Positions 32,524 to 40,943 of a stretch of DNA of 57,090 nucleotides are shown here, piece by piece. Numbering within the stretch: position 1 is the first letter of the stretch; the number at the start of each line of letters is the position of its first letter. The notes under the pieces were generated by a model. The model was given only the letters and a program-made list of their open reading frames with translations, ran no database searches and was not told where the DNA came from. A program made the translations under genes and the position numbers. The stretch is from DATLNF01 sp046590575 (GTDB lineage Bacteria > Actinomycetota > Actinomycetes > BP-191). The DNA is taken from positions 1-57,090 of the forward strand of contig JBKJUS010000157.1 of NCBI GenBank assembly GCA_046590575.1, read 5' to 3'.

Positions 32524-33534
32524 TCAGTGGTGGGAGAAGTCCACGGCGCTGTACTCCATCAGCTTGCTGATCCGGTGCTCGCTCTCGACGTAGCGGATCG
32601 TGCCGCTCTTGGAGCGCATCACCAGGGAGTGGGTGGTTGCCCCGCCACCGCGATAGCGCACTCCCTGCAACAGCTCACCATCGGTCACGCCGGTCGCGAC
32701 GAAGAAGACGTTGTTGCCGCTCACCAGGTCGTCGCAGTCGAGCACGCGGTCCATGTCGTATCCCAGGGCGATGGCCTTCGCCCGCTCCTCGTCGTCGCGC
32801 GGCCAGAGCTTTCCCTGGATCGTGCCGCCCAGGCACTTGATCGCGCAGGCCGTGATGATCCCCTCCGGCGTACCGCCGATGCCGATCATCAGGTCGACGC
32901 CGGTGCCCGCTTTGACTGCCATGATCGCGCCGGCGATGTCTCCATCGGAGATGAGCTTGATACGCGCTCCCGCCTCCCTGACCTCGCGGACGATCTCGTC
33001 GTGCCGGGGCCGGTCGAGGATGCAGACAGTGACGTCCTCCGGGTCGGCGCCCTTCGCCTTGGCTACGGCCTGGATGTTGGCCCCGACAGGAGCGTTGATG
33101 TCGACGACGTCGGCGGCCTCCGGCCCCGTGGCGATCTTCTCCATGTACAGGCAGACGCCAGGGTCGAACATCGTCCCGCGCTCGGAGACGGCGAGGACAG
33201 CGATCGCGTTGCCCATGCCCTTGGCCGTCAGCGTGGTGCCGTCGATCGGGTCGACTGCGACGTCGGTCTCCGGCCCGGTGCCGTCACCGACTTCCTCGCC
33301 GTTGTAAAGCATCGGCGCCTCGTCCTTCTCGCCCTCGCCGATGACGACGACCCCGCGCATGGAGACGGAGGAGATGACGGCACGCATGGCGTCGACGGCT
33401 GCGCCGTCGGCGCCGTTCTTGTCACCACGCCCCACCCAGCGGCCGCCAGCCATCGCTGCCGCCTCGGTCACCCGCACCAACTCGAGGGCGAGGTTGCGAT
33501 CAGGTGTCTGAGCCGAGGGGTTGCTCGTGGGCAT
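32524..33534 (-). CDS. glpX: Fructose-1,6-bisphosphatase class II
   Basis: 336 residues. It hydrolyses fructose 1,6-bisphosphate in gluconeogenesis; actinobacteria generally rely on this GlpX type. Signatures: GGRWVGRGDKNGADGAAVDA, the metal cluster VVIGEGEKDEAPML, DVAVDPIDGTTLTAKG (about residue 91), LISDGDIAGA, GIGGTPEGI and QGKLWPRDDEE. All are intact. It works downstream of pckG (8213) in the same pathway. It is convergent with the phosphatase gene, with only 24 bases between stops. Confidence 0.96.
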   Translation of the reverse strand: MPTSNPSAQTPDRNLALELVRVTEAAAMAGGRWVGRGDKNGADGAAVDAMRAVISSVSMRGVVVIGEGEKDEAPMLYNGEEVGDGTGPETDVAVDPIDGTTLTAKGMGNAIAVLAVSERGTMFDPGVCLYMEKIATGPEAADVVDINAPVGANIQAVAKAKGADPEDVTVCILDRPRHDEIVREVREAGARIKLISDGDIAGAIMAVKAGTGVDLMIGIGGTPEGIITACAIKCLGGTIQGKLWPRDDEERAKAIALGYDMDRVLDCDDLVSGNNVFFVATGVTDGELLQGVRYRGGGATTHSLVMRSKSGTIRYVESEHRISKLMEYSAVDFSHH

Positions 33535-33606
33535 GGGATCTCCTTCGGCGCGCTGGCGGAAGGCCGATTCTAGACGTGCGGCGAACGAAGACGAGGACCG
33601 GCTGCG

Positions 33607-34665
33607 TCACGCGGGGTACACCGCGATCTCCGTGGCCTTCACCGACGCCCATACGCCGCTCCCTGGGGAGATGTCGAGCTGTTCAACCGCTCCCGACGTC
33701 ACCTCCGCGACGAGGGGGACCGCACCCAGCAGCTGCACTCGAACGACGACTCCCCGCGGTTCGACCGTGCCGACCGTGGCCGGCCACACATTCCGGGCGC
33801 TCCCCTGCGGCATGTCGAGGTGTAGGGCGACTGCCCGTGGGGGTACGGCGAGATGCACGTCGCCAAAGGCCTCGTTGACAGTCTGGACCGACGCGCCGGT
33901 CATGAGCTCTACGTGCGTGCCCGAGGAGGCTCCGCGCAGGAGGTTCACGCCGACGAGGTCGGCGACGTACGCCGACTGTGGCCGGGCAGAGATTTCATCG
34001 AGAGTCCCGCGCTGGGTGACCCGCCCATGCTCGACGACGACGAGACGGGAGGCGAGCAGGGCCGCCTCCATCGGATCGTGGGTGATGACCACTCTCGGTC
34101 CGGTGTGCTCGGCAAGGTGCCGCAGCAGGTCGCGGCGCACTGCGGGCCGCGTGGTGGCATCCAGCGCACTGAGGGGCTCATCGAGCAGCACCATGCGGGG
34201 GTCCGGCGCGAGCGCGCGGGCAAGAGCCACCCGCTGCGCCTGCCCGCCGGACATCTCCGCTGGTCGGAGGTCGGCCACTGTGGAGACGCCGAGTCGTTCG
34301 AGCCAGTCGAACGCCGTGCGCCGAGCGGCCGCACGACGTACACCTCGCGCTCTGAGCCCGAATGCGACGTTGTCGAGGGCAGACAGGTGGGGGAGCAGGA
34401 GATGGTCCTGGAACACCACTCCAATGCCGCGCCGTTCGGTGGGTACGGCGATGCCGGCTCTCGGGTCTTCGAGCACAGTGTCGCCCAAGGTCACTCGACC
34501 GGCGTCGAGCGACAGCAGACCGGCGAGAGCGCGCAGCATGGTGGTCTTGCCAGCGCCGTTGGGCCCGACTACGGCGACTGTCTCGCCGGCCTCGACGGTC
34601 AGGTGGACGTCGAGGGCCAACGATCCCCGGCGTACGACGACGTGGGCGTCAAGGTGGTCGCTCAA
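33607..34665 (-). CDS. modC: Molybdate ABC transporter ATP-binding protein
   Basis: 352 residues. The ABC domain has Walker A GPNGAGKTT at about 34-42, Q-loop VVFQDHLLLPHLS, signature MSGGQAQRVALARAL, Walker B MVLLDEPLSALD and H-loop ITHDPMEAA. The C-terminal approx. 110 residues form a MOP/TOBE-like domain, expected to bind oxyanion. Assignment to molybdate (or tungstate) rests on the modABC order and this domain. The ATG overlaps the end of modB by four bases (ATGA-type coupling), so translation is coupled. Confidence 0.88.
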   Translation of the reverse strand: MSDHLDAHVVVRRGSLALDVHLTVEAGETVAVVGPNGAGKTTMLRALAGLLSLDAGRVTLGDTVLEDPRAGIAVPTERRGIGVVFQDHLLLPHLSALDNVAFGLRARGVRRAAARRTAFDWLERLGVSTVADLRPAEMSGGQAQRVALARALAPDPRMVLLDEPLSALDATTRPAVRRDLLRHLAEHTGPRVVITHDPMEAALLASRLVVVEHGRVTQRGTLDEISARPQSAYVADLVGVNLLRGASSGTHVELMTGASVQTVNEAFGDVHLAVPPRAVALHLDMPQGSARNVWPATVGTVEPRGVVVRVQLLGAVPLVAEVTSGAVEQLDISPGSGVWASVKATEIAVYPA

Positions 34666-35453
34666 CCTCGGCCGAGCCAGCTGTCCCGCAGGGCGAAAAG
34701 CACGCTGACCGACACGACCAGCAGCAGGAGGCTCAGCACTACGGCGCCCTCGAGCCGACCGGACTCAAGCTGGAGGTAGACCTCCAGTGGCACCGTCGTC
34801 GTTCGTCCAGGTGCGCTGCCGGCGAACGTGATGGTCGCGCCGAACTCACCCAACGCCCGGGCCCACGCGAGCACCGTGCCTGCGGCGAGCGCCGGTGCTG
34901 TCAGCGGGAGCACCACACGAAAGAGCACGGTCCATCGTCCGGCACCAGTGGCCCGGGCCGCATCTTCGAGTCGGCGGTCGACGGCGTTGAAGGCGGCTTC
35001 GGCGGTGAGGACGAAGAAGGGCAGCGCGACAAAGGTCTCGGCCAGCACGACACCGGCGGTGGAGAACGGGAGCTGCACATCGAACCACTCGTAGAGCCAC
35101 CGTCCGAAAAGGCCTCGTCGACCGAAGGCGAGCAGCAAGGCGACTCCCCCGACGACCGGGGGCAGGACAAGCGGCACCAGGGTGATCGCCCGCAGCAGCC
35201 GCCGCCCGGGGAAGCGGGCTCGGGCAAGCACCCAGGCAAGCGGCAGTCCGAGCACCGCGGAGAGTGCGGCAGCGCACAGCGAGGTGAGGAGGGAGAGGCG
35301 CAGGGCAGTTCGCGCGCTGGGCTGGCGGAGGATCTCGACCAGGTCGGTCCAGGGCACACGGACGATCAACGCGACGAGCGGCGCGAGGAGGAGCAGCGCG
35401 GTCAGCGTGGCGAGCACGGCCACGGCCAACGGTGTTCGTGAATCCCGCCTCAC
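34662..35453 (-). CDS. modB: Molybdate ABC transporter permease
   Basis: 263 residues with five or six transmembrane segments, the first at about 9-32 (AVAVLATLTALLLLAPLVAL). The permease EAA-type loop is visible as EDAARATGAGRWTVLFRVVL, followed by ARALGEFGATITFAGS, which is characteristic of ModB/CysT permeases. It overlaps modA by four bases upstream and modC by four bases downstream, so the three genes form one operon. Confidence 0.9.
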   Translation of the reverse strand: MRRDSRTPLAVAVLATLTALLLLAPLVALIVRVPWTDLVEILRQPSARTALRLSLLTSLCAAALSAVLGLPLAWVLARARFPGRRLLRAITLVPLVLPPVVGGVALLLAFGRRGLFGRWLYEWFDVQLPFSTAGVVLAETFVALPFFVLTAEAAFNAVDRRLEDAARATGAGRWTVLFRVVLPLTAPALAAGTVLAWARALGEFGATITFAGSAPGRTTTVPLEVYLQLESGRLEGAVVLSLLLLVVSVSVLFALRDSWLGRG

Positions 35454-36226
35454 GGCGGGAGAAAGCCGAGGTCGAGCAACGAACGCTGCGCCGTGGCGGT
35501 CAGGAGATGGTCAATGAACGCCTGCGCGAGTGGTCGTTGGCGGCTCGTCGTAGTCACCGCGGCGAGGTAGACCGCCTCGAGCTTGGGATCGTCGGCGCCG
35601 GCGATCGGGATGGTGTCAGTGACGTTTGCAGCCGACCGGGCGTCCGTCGCGTAGACGATTCCTACGTCGGCCTCCCCGAGGGAAACCTTGGTGAGGACTC
35701 CTTTCACATCGGGCTCGATCCCGCGAGGGACCACAACTACCCTGGCGGAGTCGAGCGCGGCGCGCGCGAGGCGTCCGCAGGGCACGTGGACTGCGCACAG
35801 CACGACGACGCGGCGTGGATCGCTGAGATCGGCCAAGGTGCGTACTGCCGTCGGATTCCCCGGCTCCACCACCATGGTCAGCCTGTTGCGGGCGAGCATC
35901 TGCGCCTCGCCGACTTCACCCCCCTCTCGGGCCGCGCCCATGGTGACGATGTCGGCCGTGATCAGGACATCCGCCGGGGCGCCGGCGGCGAGCTGCTGGA
36001 CCAGGGATGACGAACCGCCGAACGAAAACTCGAGCTCCGACCCAGGGTTGTCGGCCAAGAACGACTGCTGGATCTGCGTCAGCGCTTCGGTCAGCGACGC
36101 TGCGGCCAACAGCCTGATCGAGTCGGGCCGCTGGCCGGGGGCGGTTGAGCGCTGGGCGCCGTCCGAGCAGGAAGTCATGAGCGCAGCGAGCGAGACCGCA
36201 GAGGCGAGCAGGCGACGAGCCGTCAT
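35450..36226 (-). CDS. modA: Molybdate-binding lipoprotein of ABC transporter
   Basis: 258 residues. The N-terminus MTARRLLASAVSLAALMTSC is a lipoprotein signal peptide with Cys20 as the probable lipidated residue (MTSC is a slightly loose lipobox). The mature protein matches ModA: LLAAASLTEALTQI, FGGSSSLVQQLAAGAPADVL, VEPGNPTAV, and VSLGEADVGIVYATDA. The start at ATG 36226 is supported by the signal peptide and a TACGGT box 7 bases upstream, so the transcript may be leaderless. First gene of modABC. No Moco riboswitch-like leader fits in the short upstream space. Confidence 0.9.
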   Translation of the reverse strand: MTARRLLASAVSLAALMTSCSDGAQRSTAPGQRPDSIRLLAAASLTEALTQIQQSFLADNPGSELEFSFGGSSSLVQQLAAGAPADVLITADIVTMGAAREGGEVGEAQMLARNRLTMVVEPGNPTAVRTLADLSDPRRVVVLCAVHVPCGRLARAALDSARVVVVPRGIEPDVKGVLTKVSLGEADVGIVYATDARSAANVTDTIPIAGADDPKLEAVYLAAVTTTSRQRPLAQAFIDHLLTATAQRSLLDLGFLPP

Positions 36227-36233
36227 GGATCGG

Positions 36234-36239
36234 ACCGTA
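36234..36239 (-). promoter_or_regulatory. Candidate -10 (TACGGT) for modABC
   Basis: On the coding strand TACGGT is followed by seven bases and the modA ATG. No ribosome binding site is present in that gap, consistent with leaderless transcription. Confidence 0.35.
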
Positions 36240-36247
36240 CACACGCC

Positions 36248-36278
36248 GGAGCCGGCACCCAACGCGGGTGCCGGCTCC
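36248..36278 (-). terminator. 13-bp hairpin terminator upstream of modA
   Basis: GGAGCCGGCACCC (36248-36260) pairs with GGGTGCCGGCTCC (36266-36278) around AACGC. It sits 16 bases after the stop of the small membrane protein gene on the same strand and just before the mod promoter. Confidence 0.75.
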
Positions 36279-36294
36279 GACGAGGAAGACTGCG

Positions 36295-36441
36295 CTAGAC
36301 GCGGTTACGCCCACCGGCAAGGTTAATGATGACGAGCACGAGGGCGACCACGAGAAGTAGGTTGATCAGACCCCCACCGATGCCTCCGATGAGACCGAGC
36401 AGCCAGAGAACTAGCACGATTGCGACGATGGTCCAGAGCAC
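36295..36441 (-). CDS. Small two-helix membrane protein (DUF5670/lmo0937-type)
   Basis: 48 residues. A GTG start at 36441 is chosen because GGAGG lies 8 bases upstream and the family begins with an LWTI... helix. Two hydrophobic helices (LWTIVAIVLVLWLLGLIGGI and LINLLLVVALVLVIINLAGG) are joined by a Gly-rich turn, and the tail is short and basic (RNRV). A longer frame from 36522 would add an unrelated polar stretch. Homologues are small stress-associated membrane proteins of unknown function. Confidence 0.65.
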   Translation of the reverse strand: MLWTIVAIVLVLWLLGLIGGIGGGLINLLLVVALVLVIINLAGGRNRV

Positions 36442-36545
36442 GGGGATCGCCTCCACATTTGGTGTCGCCCCGAGGTTCGGGGTTGTTGTATGTGGTGTCT
36501 TCCCGGGTAGTGGCAATGTCACACCAAGTCAGAGCGAGGAAGTGG

Positions 36546-37202
36546 ATGTTCGAACTCGCAGAACCCGACATTGCCGGACGTCTCGGCCTAGATCCTGGCC
36601 AAGTACCGGGCGGGGTCTACCAGCTTCTCAACAGTGTCGTGGTGCCGCGGCCGATCGCCTGGGTGTCCACGCAGTCGGCCGCTGGCGTGGACAACCTCGC
36701 ACCGCACTCGTTCTTCACGATCGCCTCGGTCGACCCCGCTGTCGTGCAGTTCACCTCTGTCGGCACCAAGGACTCGTTGCGCAACGTGCTGAGCACCGGG
36801 GAATTCGTCGTGTCGGTCTGCACGGAGGGCCTCATCGAGCAGGTCAACTTCACGGCCGTGCCTTTTCCGGCCGATGTCAGCGAGTTCGACGTGGTCGGGC
36901 TGACCCGTGAAAAGTCAACCGTGGTTGCGCCGCCGCGGGTGGCCGAGTCGCCAGTGGCGTTGGAGTGCCGGCTGGTCGGCACGCACAACTTCGGCGGTGG
37001 GTCTGTCGTCGTCTTCGGCCAGGTCGTCTGGATCGCCGTCCGGCCCGAGGTAGTGCTGGATGATCGAGTGGACGTCGCCTTGTTGGCGCCGATCTCGAGG
37101 CTTGGGGGTGCGGCGTACGCGCCGGTTCGCGACGTCGTGCACGTGCCCCGGATCACGCTCGCCGAATGGCAGGGCCGCCGCGGTACGACCGGAGATGGGT
37201 AA
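36546..37202 (+). CDS. Flavin reductase-like (FMN-binding split-barrel) protein
   Basis: 218 residues, ATG at 36546 behind GAGGAAG. It matches the flavin reductase-like domain: NSVVVPRPIAWVSTQSAAGV, NLAPHSFFTIASVDPAVVQF, then TREKSTVVAPPRVAESPVAL and GQVVWIAV. Members bind FMN and act as NAD(P)H:flavin reductases supplying monooxygenases, or as stand-alone flavoproteins. Its TAA stop overlaps the TetR ATG by one base (TAATG), so it belongs to an operon with the regulator and a PLP enzyme. No monooxygenase is in the operon. Confidence 0.82.
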   Translation: MFELAEPDIAGRLGLDPGQVPGGVYQLLNSVVVPRPIAWVSTQSAAGVDNLAPHSFFTIASVDPAVVQFTSVGTKDSLRNVLSTGEFVVSVCTEGLIEQVNFTAVPFPADVSEFDVVGLTREKSTVVAPPRVAESPVALECRLVGTHNFGGGSVVVFGQVVWIAVRPEVVLDDRVDVALLAPISRLGGAAYAPVRDVVHVPRITLAEWQGRRGTTGDG

Positions 37203-37804
37203 TGCCGAGGCAGTCGGAGCGCGCCGCCGCCACCCGAGGGGCCCTGCTCTCTGCAGCTCACGAGGTCTTCACGACGCAGGGCTTCTCCGAGGCCAACATC
37301 ACGGAGGTGGTCACGGTGGCGGGGGCCAGCGTCGGCAGCCTCTACCACCACTTCGGCGGCAAGGCCGACCTGTACCTGGCTCTCTTCGAGGACTACCAGG
37401 CGCGCCAGGAGGAGCGGGCGTCGGCAGCCGTTGCGGCTGCCCGGTCGGTCGGTCGAGCGACGCCCGTGGAGCTCTTCCTCGCTGGCTCACGGGCCTTTCT
37501 CGAGGGCTGCTGGGCAGACCGGGCACTTGCCCGTCTCTTCCTCAACGGGGGCGGGCCGGCCGGCTTCGAGCTCGTCTCCCGCCGCCGCTACCGCGCCTGG
37601 ATGCGGCTCAACGAGCTGCTCCTCGGACATCCGGAGGACCAACCAGGCGAGCCATCGACCGAGGTGCTGGTCATGGTGCTCACCACCATCGTCTCTGAGG
37701 CGGGCGCCGAGGTGGCGGTCAGTGATGGCCCGGAGCGCGCCCATCAGGTCATTGACGATGTGCTGACATTGATCGGCCGCGTCGCGGCATCACCGAAGGG
37801 ATGA
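37202..37804 (+). CDS. TetR-family transcriptional regulator
   Basis: 200 residues, starting at ATG 37202, which overlaps the upstream stop. The N-terminal HTH is typical: TRGALLSAAHEVFTTQGFSE, then ITEVVTVAGASVGSLYHHFG and KADLYLALFEDY. The C-terminal ligand domain is mostly helical and has no recognisable ligand type. It probably controls its own operon (flavin reductase and kynureninase-like enzyme). The kynureninase-like start lies 2 bases after its stop. Confidence 0.9.
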   Translation: MPRQSERAAATRGALLSAAHEVFTTQGFSEANITEVVTVAGASVGSLYHHFGGKADLYLALFEDYQARQEERASAAVAAARSVGRATPVELFLAGSRAFLEGCWADRALARLFLNGGGPAGFELVSRRRYRAWMRLNELLLGHPEDQPGEPSTEVLVMVLTTIVSEAGAEVAVSDGPERAHQVIDDVLTLIGRVAASPKG

Positions 37805-37805
37805 C

Positions 37806-38954
37806 GTGCACGACGACCTGCTCGAGCGCCGCAAGGACTACCCGATCCTCAGCAGCAAGACCTATCTGATCAACAACTCGCTCGGCGCCATGCACGGGGG
37901 CTCGCGTGATCGGCTCGCTGAGTACGCCGATCTGTGGGCCAGCGAGGGTGTGGTCGCCTGGCAGACCTGGTTTTCCGAGGTGGTCCGGGTGGGCGATCTC
38001 GTCGGGGCGATCCTCGGCGCGCCGGCCGGGACCACGGTGATGGGTCAGAACGTCGCGTCGCTGCTCGGAGCGGTGGCGTCGGCGCTCGACTTCAGCGCAC
38101 CCCGCAATCGGGTCGTCTGCACCGAGCTGGACTGGCCCGGCAGCCACTACCTGTGGACCGAGCACGCCAAGTTCGGCATCGAGACCGTCGTGGTGCACAG
38201 CGGGGACGGGACGACCGTCGACAGCGCCCGGGTGGTCGAGGCGATCGATGAGAGAACGGCCGTCGTCTCCATCAGCCACGTGTTCTTCAAGTCGGCGTAC
38301 GTCGTCGACGTCGTACCGATCATCGAGCGCGCCCACGAAGTCGGCGCGCTCGTCATCCTGGATGCCTACCAGTCGGCCGGTGCCGTGCCGATCGACGTCG
38401 TGGCGCTCGACGTCGACTTCTGCGTCGGCGGCTCGGTGAAGTACCTGTGCGGGGGCCCCGGCAACGGCTGGCTCTACGTCAAGCCCGCGCTGGTGGAGTC
38501 ACTGCGGCCGGCGCAGGTCGGCTGGATCGCCCACGCCCGACCTTTTGACTTCACGTTCGACGGGATCGACTACGCCCCTGGGGTCGCCCGGTTCGCGGGC
38601 GGCACCCCCGGGGTGCCCGCTGCCTATGCCGCCGCGCCGGGCTACCAGGCGGTCCTTGACGTCGGTGTGGAGCAGATCCGGGAGCGGTCGGTGTCGATGA
38701 CCCAGCCGATGCTGGAGGATGCTCTTTCCCGCGGTTTCACTGTGCGATCGCCGTACGACGCGGCACTGCGCGGCGGCCACGTGACGATCGACCCGGGCGA
38801 CTCGCAGCACGTGCACGACGAACTCATCCGTCGTGGCTTCGTTGTCGATCACCGGCCGGGCGCCGGCCTTCGGGTGGCCCCGCATTTCTACAACTCGGCC
38901 GAGGAGTGCACCGCGATCCTCGACGAGATGTCAGCAATCCGCGCGGGCCGCTGA
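37806..38954 (+). CDS. Kynureninase-like PLP-dependent class V aminotransferase-fold enzyme
   Basis: 382 residues, GTG start one base past the TetR stop. Fold type I PLP enzyme: NNSLGAMHGGSRDRLAEYAD at the N-terminus, Asp186 of LILDAYQSAGAVPIDV for the pyridine nitrogen, and Schiff-base Lys212 in VGGSVKYLCGGPGNGWLYV, the pattern of kynureninase (KYLNGGPG). Kynureninases cleave kynurenine to anthranilate and alanine. The length is slightly short and no other kynurenine-pathway gene is nearby, so the true substrate may be a related beta-keto amino acid. The flavin reductase upstream may act with it in catabolism. Confidence 0.78.
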   Translation: MHDDLLERRKDYPILSSKTYLINNSLGAMHGGSRDRLAEYADLWASEGVVAWQTWFSEVVRVGDLVGAILGAPAGTTVMGQNVASLLGAVASALDFSAPRNRVVCTELDWPGSHYLWTEHAKFGIETVVVHSGDGTTVDSARVVEAIDERTAVVSISHVFFKSAYVVDVVPIIERAHEVGALVILDAYQSAGAVPIDVVALDVDFCVGGSVKYLCGGPGNGWLYVKPALVESLRPAQVGWIAHARPFDFTFDGIDYAPGVARFAGGTPGVPAAYAAAPGYQAVLDVGVEQIRERSVSMTQPMLEDALSRGFTVRSPYDAALRGGHVTIDPGDSQHVHDELIRRGFVVDHRPGAGLRVAPHFYNSAEECTAILDEMSAIRAGR

Positions 38955-38974
38955 GCAGTCGTCGTCCCGATGGC

Positions 38975-39172
38975 TTAATGACCTTCGGCCGGCCGCGCCG
39001 CGTCAAGTCGCGCCCGTGCGCCGTCGAGCAGCGACTGGCAGATCCGGGCGAGCTCTTCGCCGCGCTCCCAGAGGACGAGGGACTCCTCCAGTGGCACCCC
39101 ACCGGACTCCAGCCGGCGTACGACGTCCTCGAGCTCGGTCCTTGCCTGCTCGTAGGACATCTCCTCGGGCAT
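38975..39172 (-). CDS. xseB: Exodeoxyribonuclease VII small subunit
   Basis: 65 residues, the usual size. MSYEQARTELEDVVRRLESG followed by VPLEESLVLWERGEELARIC is the signature helical hairpin that wraps the large subunit. It forms exonuclease VII with XseA, degrading single-stranded DNA. Unusually, it is not adjacent to xseA: an oppositely oriented acetyltransferase gene lies between them. It is convergent with the kynureninase-like gene. Confidence 0.92.
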   Translation of the reverse strand: MPEEMSYEQARTELEDVVRRLESGGVPLEESLVLWERGEELARICQSLLDGARARLDAARPAEGH

Positions 39173-39213
39173 CAGCCAAACTCTCCGTTCGTGGGCTGGG
39201 CAGAATGGGCGCC

Positions 39214-39693
39214 ATGAGCCTACGGCGTGCCACTCCGGATGACGCGGCTGAGCTGACCCGCTTGCGCGCGACGATGCTGAAGTCGATGAACGACGACATC
39301 TCGGAGGAGCAGTGGTGGCGTAACGCCGAGGAGGTCTTCCAGCGTCGGCTGTCGGCGGAGCCGGAGACCTTCGTCGCGTTCGTCGTTGAAGGCCCGGACG
39401 GCACGCTGATGTCCTCGGGTGTCGGGTGGATCAGCGAGCATTTGCCCGGCCCACGCAACCCCACCGGTCGGCGCGGCCACATCGCGTCCATGTCGACCGT
39501 GCCGCAGGCCCGTCGCCGCGGCCACGGGCGGCAGATCATCGAAGCCCTCCTGCGTTGGTTTGACGACCACGGGGTGACTCGCGTCGATCTCACCGCGACG
39601 GCAATGGGCGAGCCGCTCTACCGCAGCGTCGGCTTTGACGATCACGCAGATGCAGTGTCGCTGGTGCGGCGGCTGGAAGATCAAGCCCCCTGA
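39214..39693 (+). CDS. GNAT-family N-acetyltransferase inserted between xseB and xseA
   Basis: 159 residues. The start is taken at ATG 39214 (MSLRRATPDDAAELTRLRAT); ATG 39205 is possible. GNAT features: an N-terminal RRATPDDAAEL strand-helix, STVPQARRRGHGRQIIEALL with the acetyl-CoA loop (R-R-x-G-x-G), and a C-terminal ATAMGEPLYRSVGF segment. The substrate is unknown. It is transcribed against both exonuclease VII genes. Its stop codon lies in a hairpin shared with the xseA end. Confidence 0.82.
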   Translation: MSLRRATPDDAAELTRLRATMLKSMNDDISEEQWWRNAEEVFQRRLSAEPETFVAFVVEGPDGTLMSSGVGWISEHLPGPRNPTGRRGHIASMSTVPQARRRGHGRQIIEALLRWFDDHGVTRVDLTATAMGEPLYRSVGFDDHADAVSLVRRLEDQAP

Positions 39694-39716
39694 GGGATTG
39701 CGGGCGGGTCAGGGGG
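39686..39716. terminator. Convergent hairpin containing both stop codons
   Basis: CCCCCTGA (39686-39693) pairs with TCAGGGGG (39709-39716). The left arm contains the acetyltransferase TGA and the right arm contains the xseA stop on the other strand. The stem is only 8 bp but GC-rich. Confidence 0.5.
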
Positions 39717-40926
39717 TGGCGTCGGTGACGCGTACGACGAGGCGGCCGGCCGCCAGCCGCACGAGCAGGTCGTCGCCGGCAGCGACCGCAGTGGGGTCGC
39801 GCACGATGGCCCCGTCGGTTGCCTGCACGACGGCGTAGCCGCGGTCGAGCGTCGCTTGCGGAGACAGTGCCCGGACTTGCGTCCGCAGCGCCTGCACAGC
39901 GCGCGTCTCGAGGTCGACGTGGCGCTGCACCGCGGCCGACGTACGACGGCGAACCTCATCGACCTCAGCGCGTCGCGCAGCGATGCCGGACGCCGGGTCG
40001 GCCAGGCAGGGTCGGCTTCGGATCGCGCCAATGCGGGACTGCTCCCGCTCAACCAGCTGGCTCATACACCGCCACGCCGATCGGCGGGCACGCAGCACCC
40101 GCGCGGCCTCCTCCACGACATCGGGAACTACCATCGTCCCAGCGTGGGTCGGCGTCGACGCCCGGGCGTCGGCCACGAGGTCGAGCATCGGGCTGTCCTG
40201 CTCGTGGCCGATGGCTGAGACGACAGGAGTGCGGCTCGCGGCGACCGCCCGGCACAACGACTCGTCAGAGAAGGGCAGCAGGTCCTCGACCGAGCCCCCA
40301 CCGCGAGCAATGACGATGACGTCGACGTCGGGCGTGCGGTCGAGCTCCTGCAGTGCGGAGGTGACTGCCGAGACAGCGCCTGGACCCTGCACCACGCACT
40401 CGTGTACGGCGAACACCACGCCGGGCCATCGCCGTCGCGCGTTCTCCTCCACGTCCCGGCGCGCGGCAGACTCACGACCGGTGATCAGGCCGATCCGCCT
40501 GGGCAGGAAGGGAAGCGCGCGCTTGCGGTCTCTGTCGAAGAGCCCCTCGGCGGCGAGCACGCCCTTGAGCTGCTCGAGTCGCGCGAGCAGGGCCCCAGCG
40601 CCGACCGGTCGCAGCTCGTGCACGGTCAGCGTCAGCCGCCCACGGTTGAGCCACCACTCCGGCTTGGCCAGCACGATCACCTGCTGACCTTCGGTCACCG
40701 GAACCTCCGCCGCGTCGAGGAGGTGCCGGGACACCGTCATCTCGACGGAGACGTCTGCGGCAGTGTCGCGCAGGGTCAGGAAACACGTGGTCTGGCCCGG
40801 CCGGCGTACCAGCTGAGCGATTTGACCTTCAACCCACACCCGCCCGAGCCGGCCGACCCAGTCGCTGATGTGCCGCGACAGGGTCCGGACTGGCAGTGGG
40901 GCGTCGGCGGTGTTCGGGGTGCTCAC
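39709..40926 (-). CDS. xseA: Exodeoxyribonuclease VII large subunit
   Basis: 405 residues. N-terminal OB fold (LSRHISDWVGRLGRVWVEGQ, TTCFLTLRDTAADVSVEMTV), then the catalytic XseA domain: LPRRIGLITGRESAARRDVE, VIVIARGGGSVEDLLPFSDE, ASRTPVVSAIGHEQDSPMLD and DARASTPTHAG. The C-terminal region has coiled-coil helices and a LDRGYAVVQ end domain. It hydrolyses single-stranded DNA with XseB. Here it is separated from xseB by about 540 bases holding a reverse-strand gene. The lipid-droplet-like protein gene lies upstream, with 17 bases between them. Confidence 0.95.
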   Translation of the reverse strand: MSTPNTADAPLPVRTLSRHISDWVGRLGRVWVEGQIAQLVRRPGQTTCFLTLRDTAADVSVEMTVSRHLLDAAEVPVTEGQQVIVLAKPEWWLNRGRLTLTVHELRPVGAGALLARLEQLKGVLAAEGLFDRDRKRALPFLPRRIGLITGRESAARRDVEENARRRWPGVVFAVHECVVQGPGAVSAVTSALQELDRTPDVDVIVIARGGGSVEDLLPFSDESLCRAVAASRTPVVSAIGHEQDSPMLDLVADARASTPTHAGTMVVPDVVEEAARVLRARRSAWRCMSQLVEREQSRIGAIRSRPCLADPASGIAARRAEVDEVRRRTSAAVQRHVDLETRAVQALRTQVRALSPQATLDRGYAVVQATDGAIVRDPTAVAAGDDLLVRLAAGRLVVRVTDATP

Positions 40927-40943
40927 CCCCAGGAGACTAAGCG

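Noticed and set aside
36227..36300. Molybdenum cofactor riboswitch before modA
   Set aside because: Only a short terminator-like hairpin and a -10-like box fit between the genes; no space for the riboswitch core in the modA leader.
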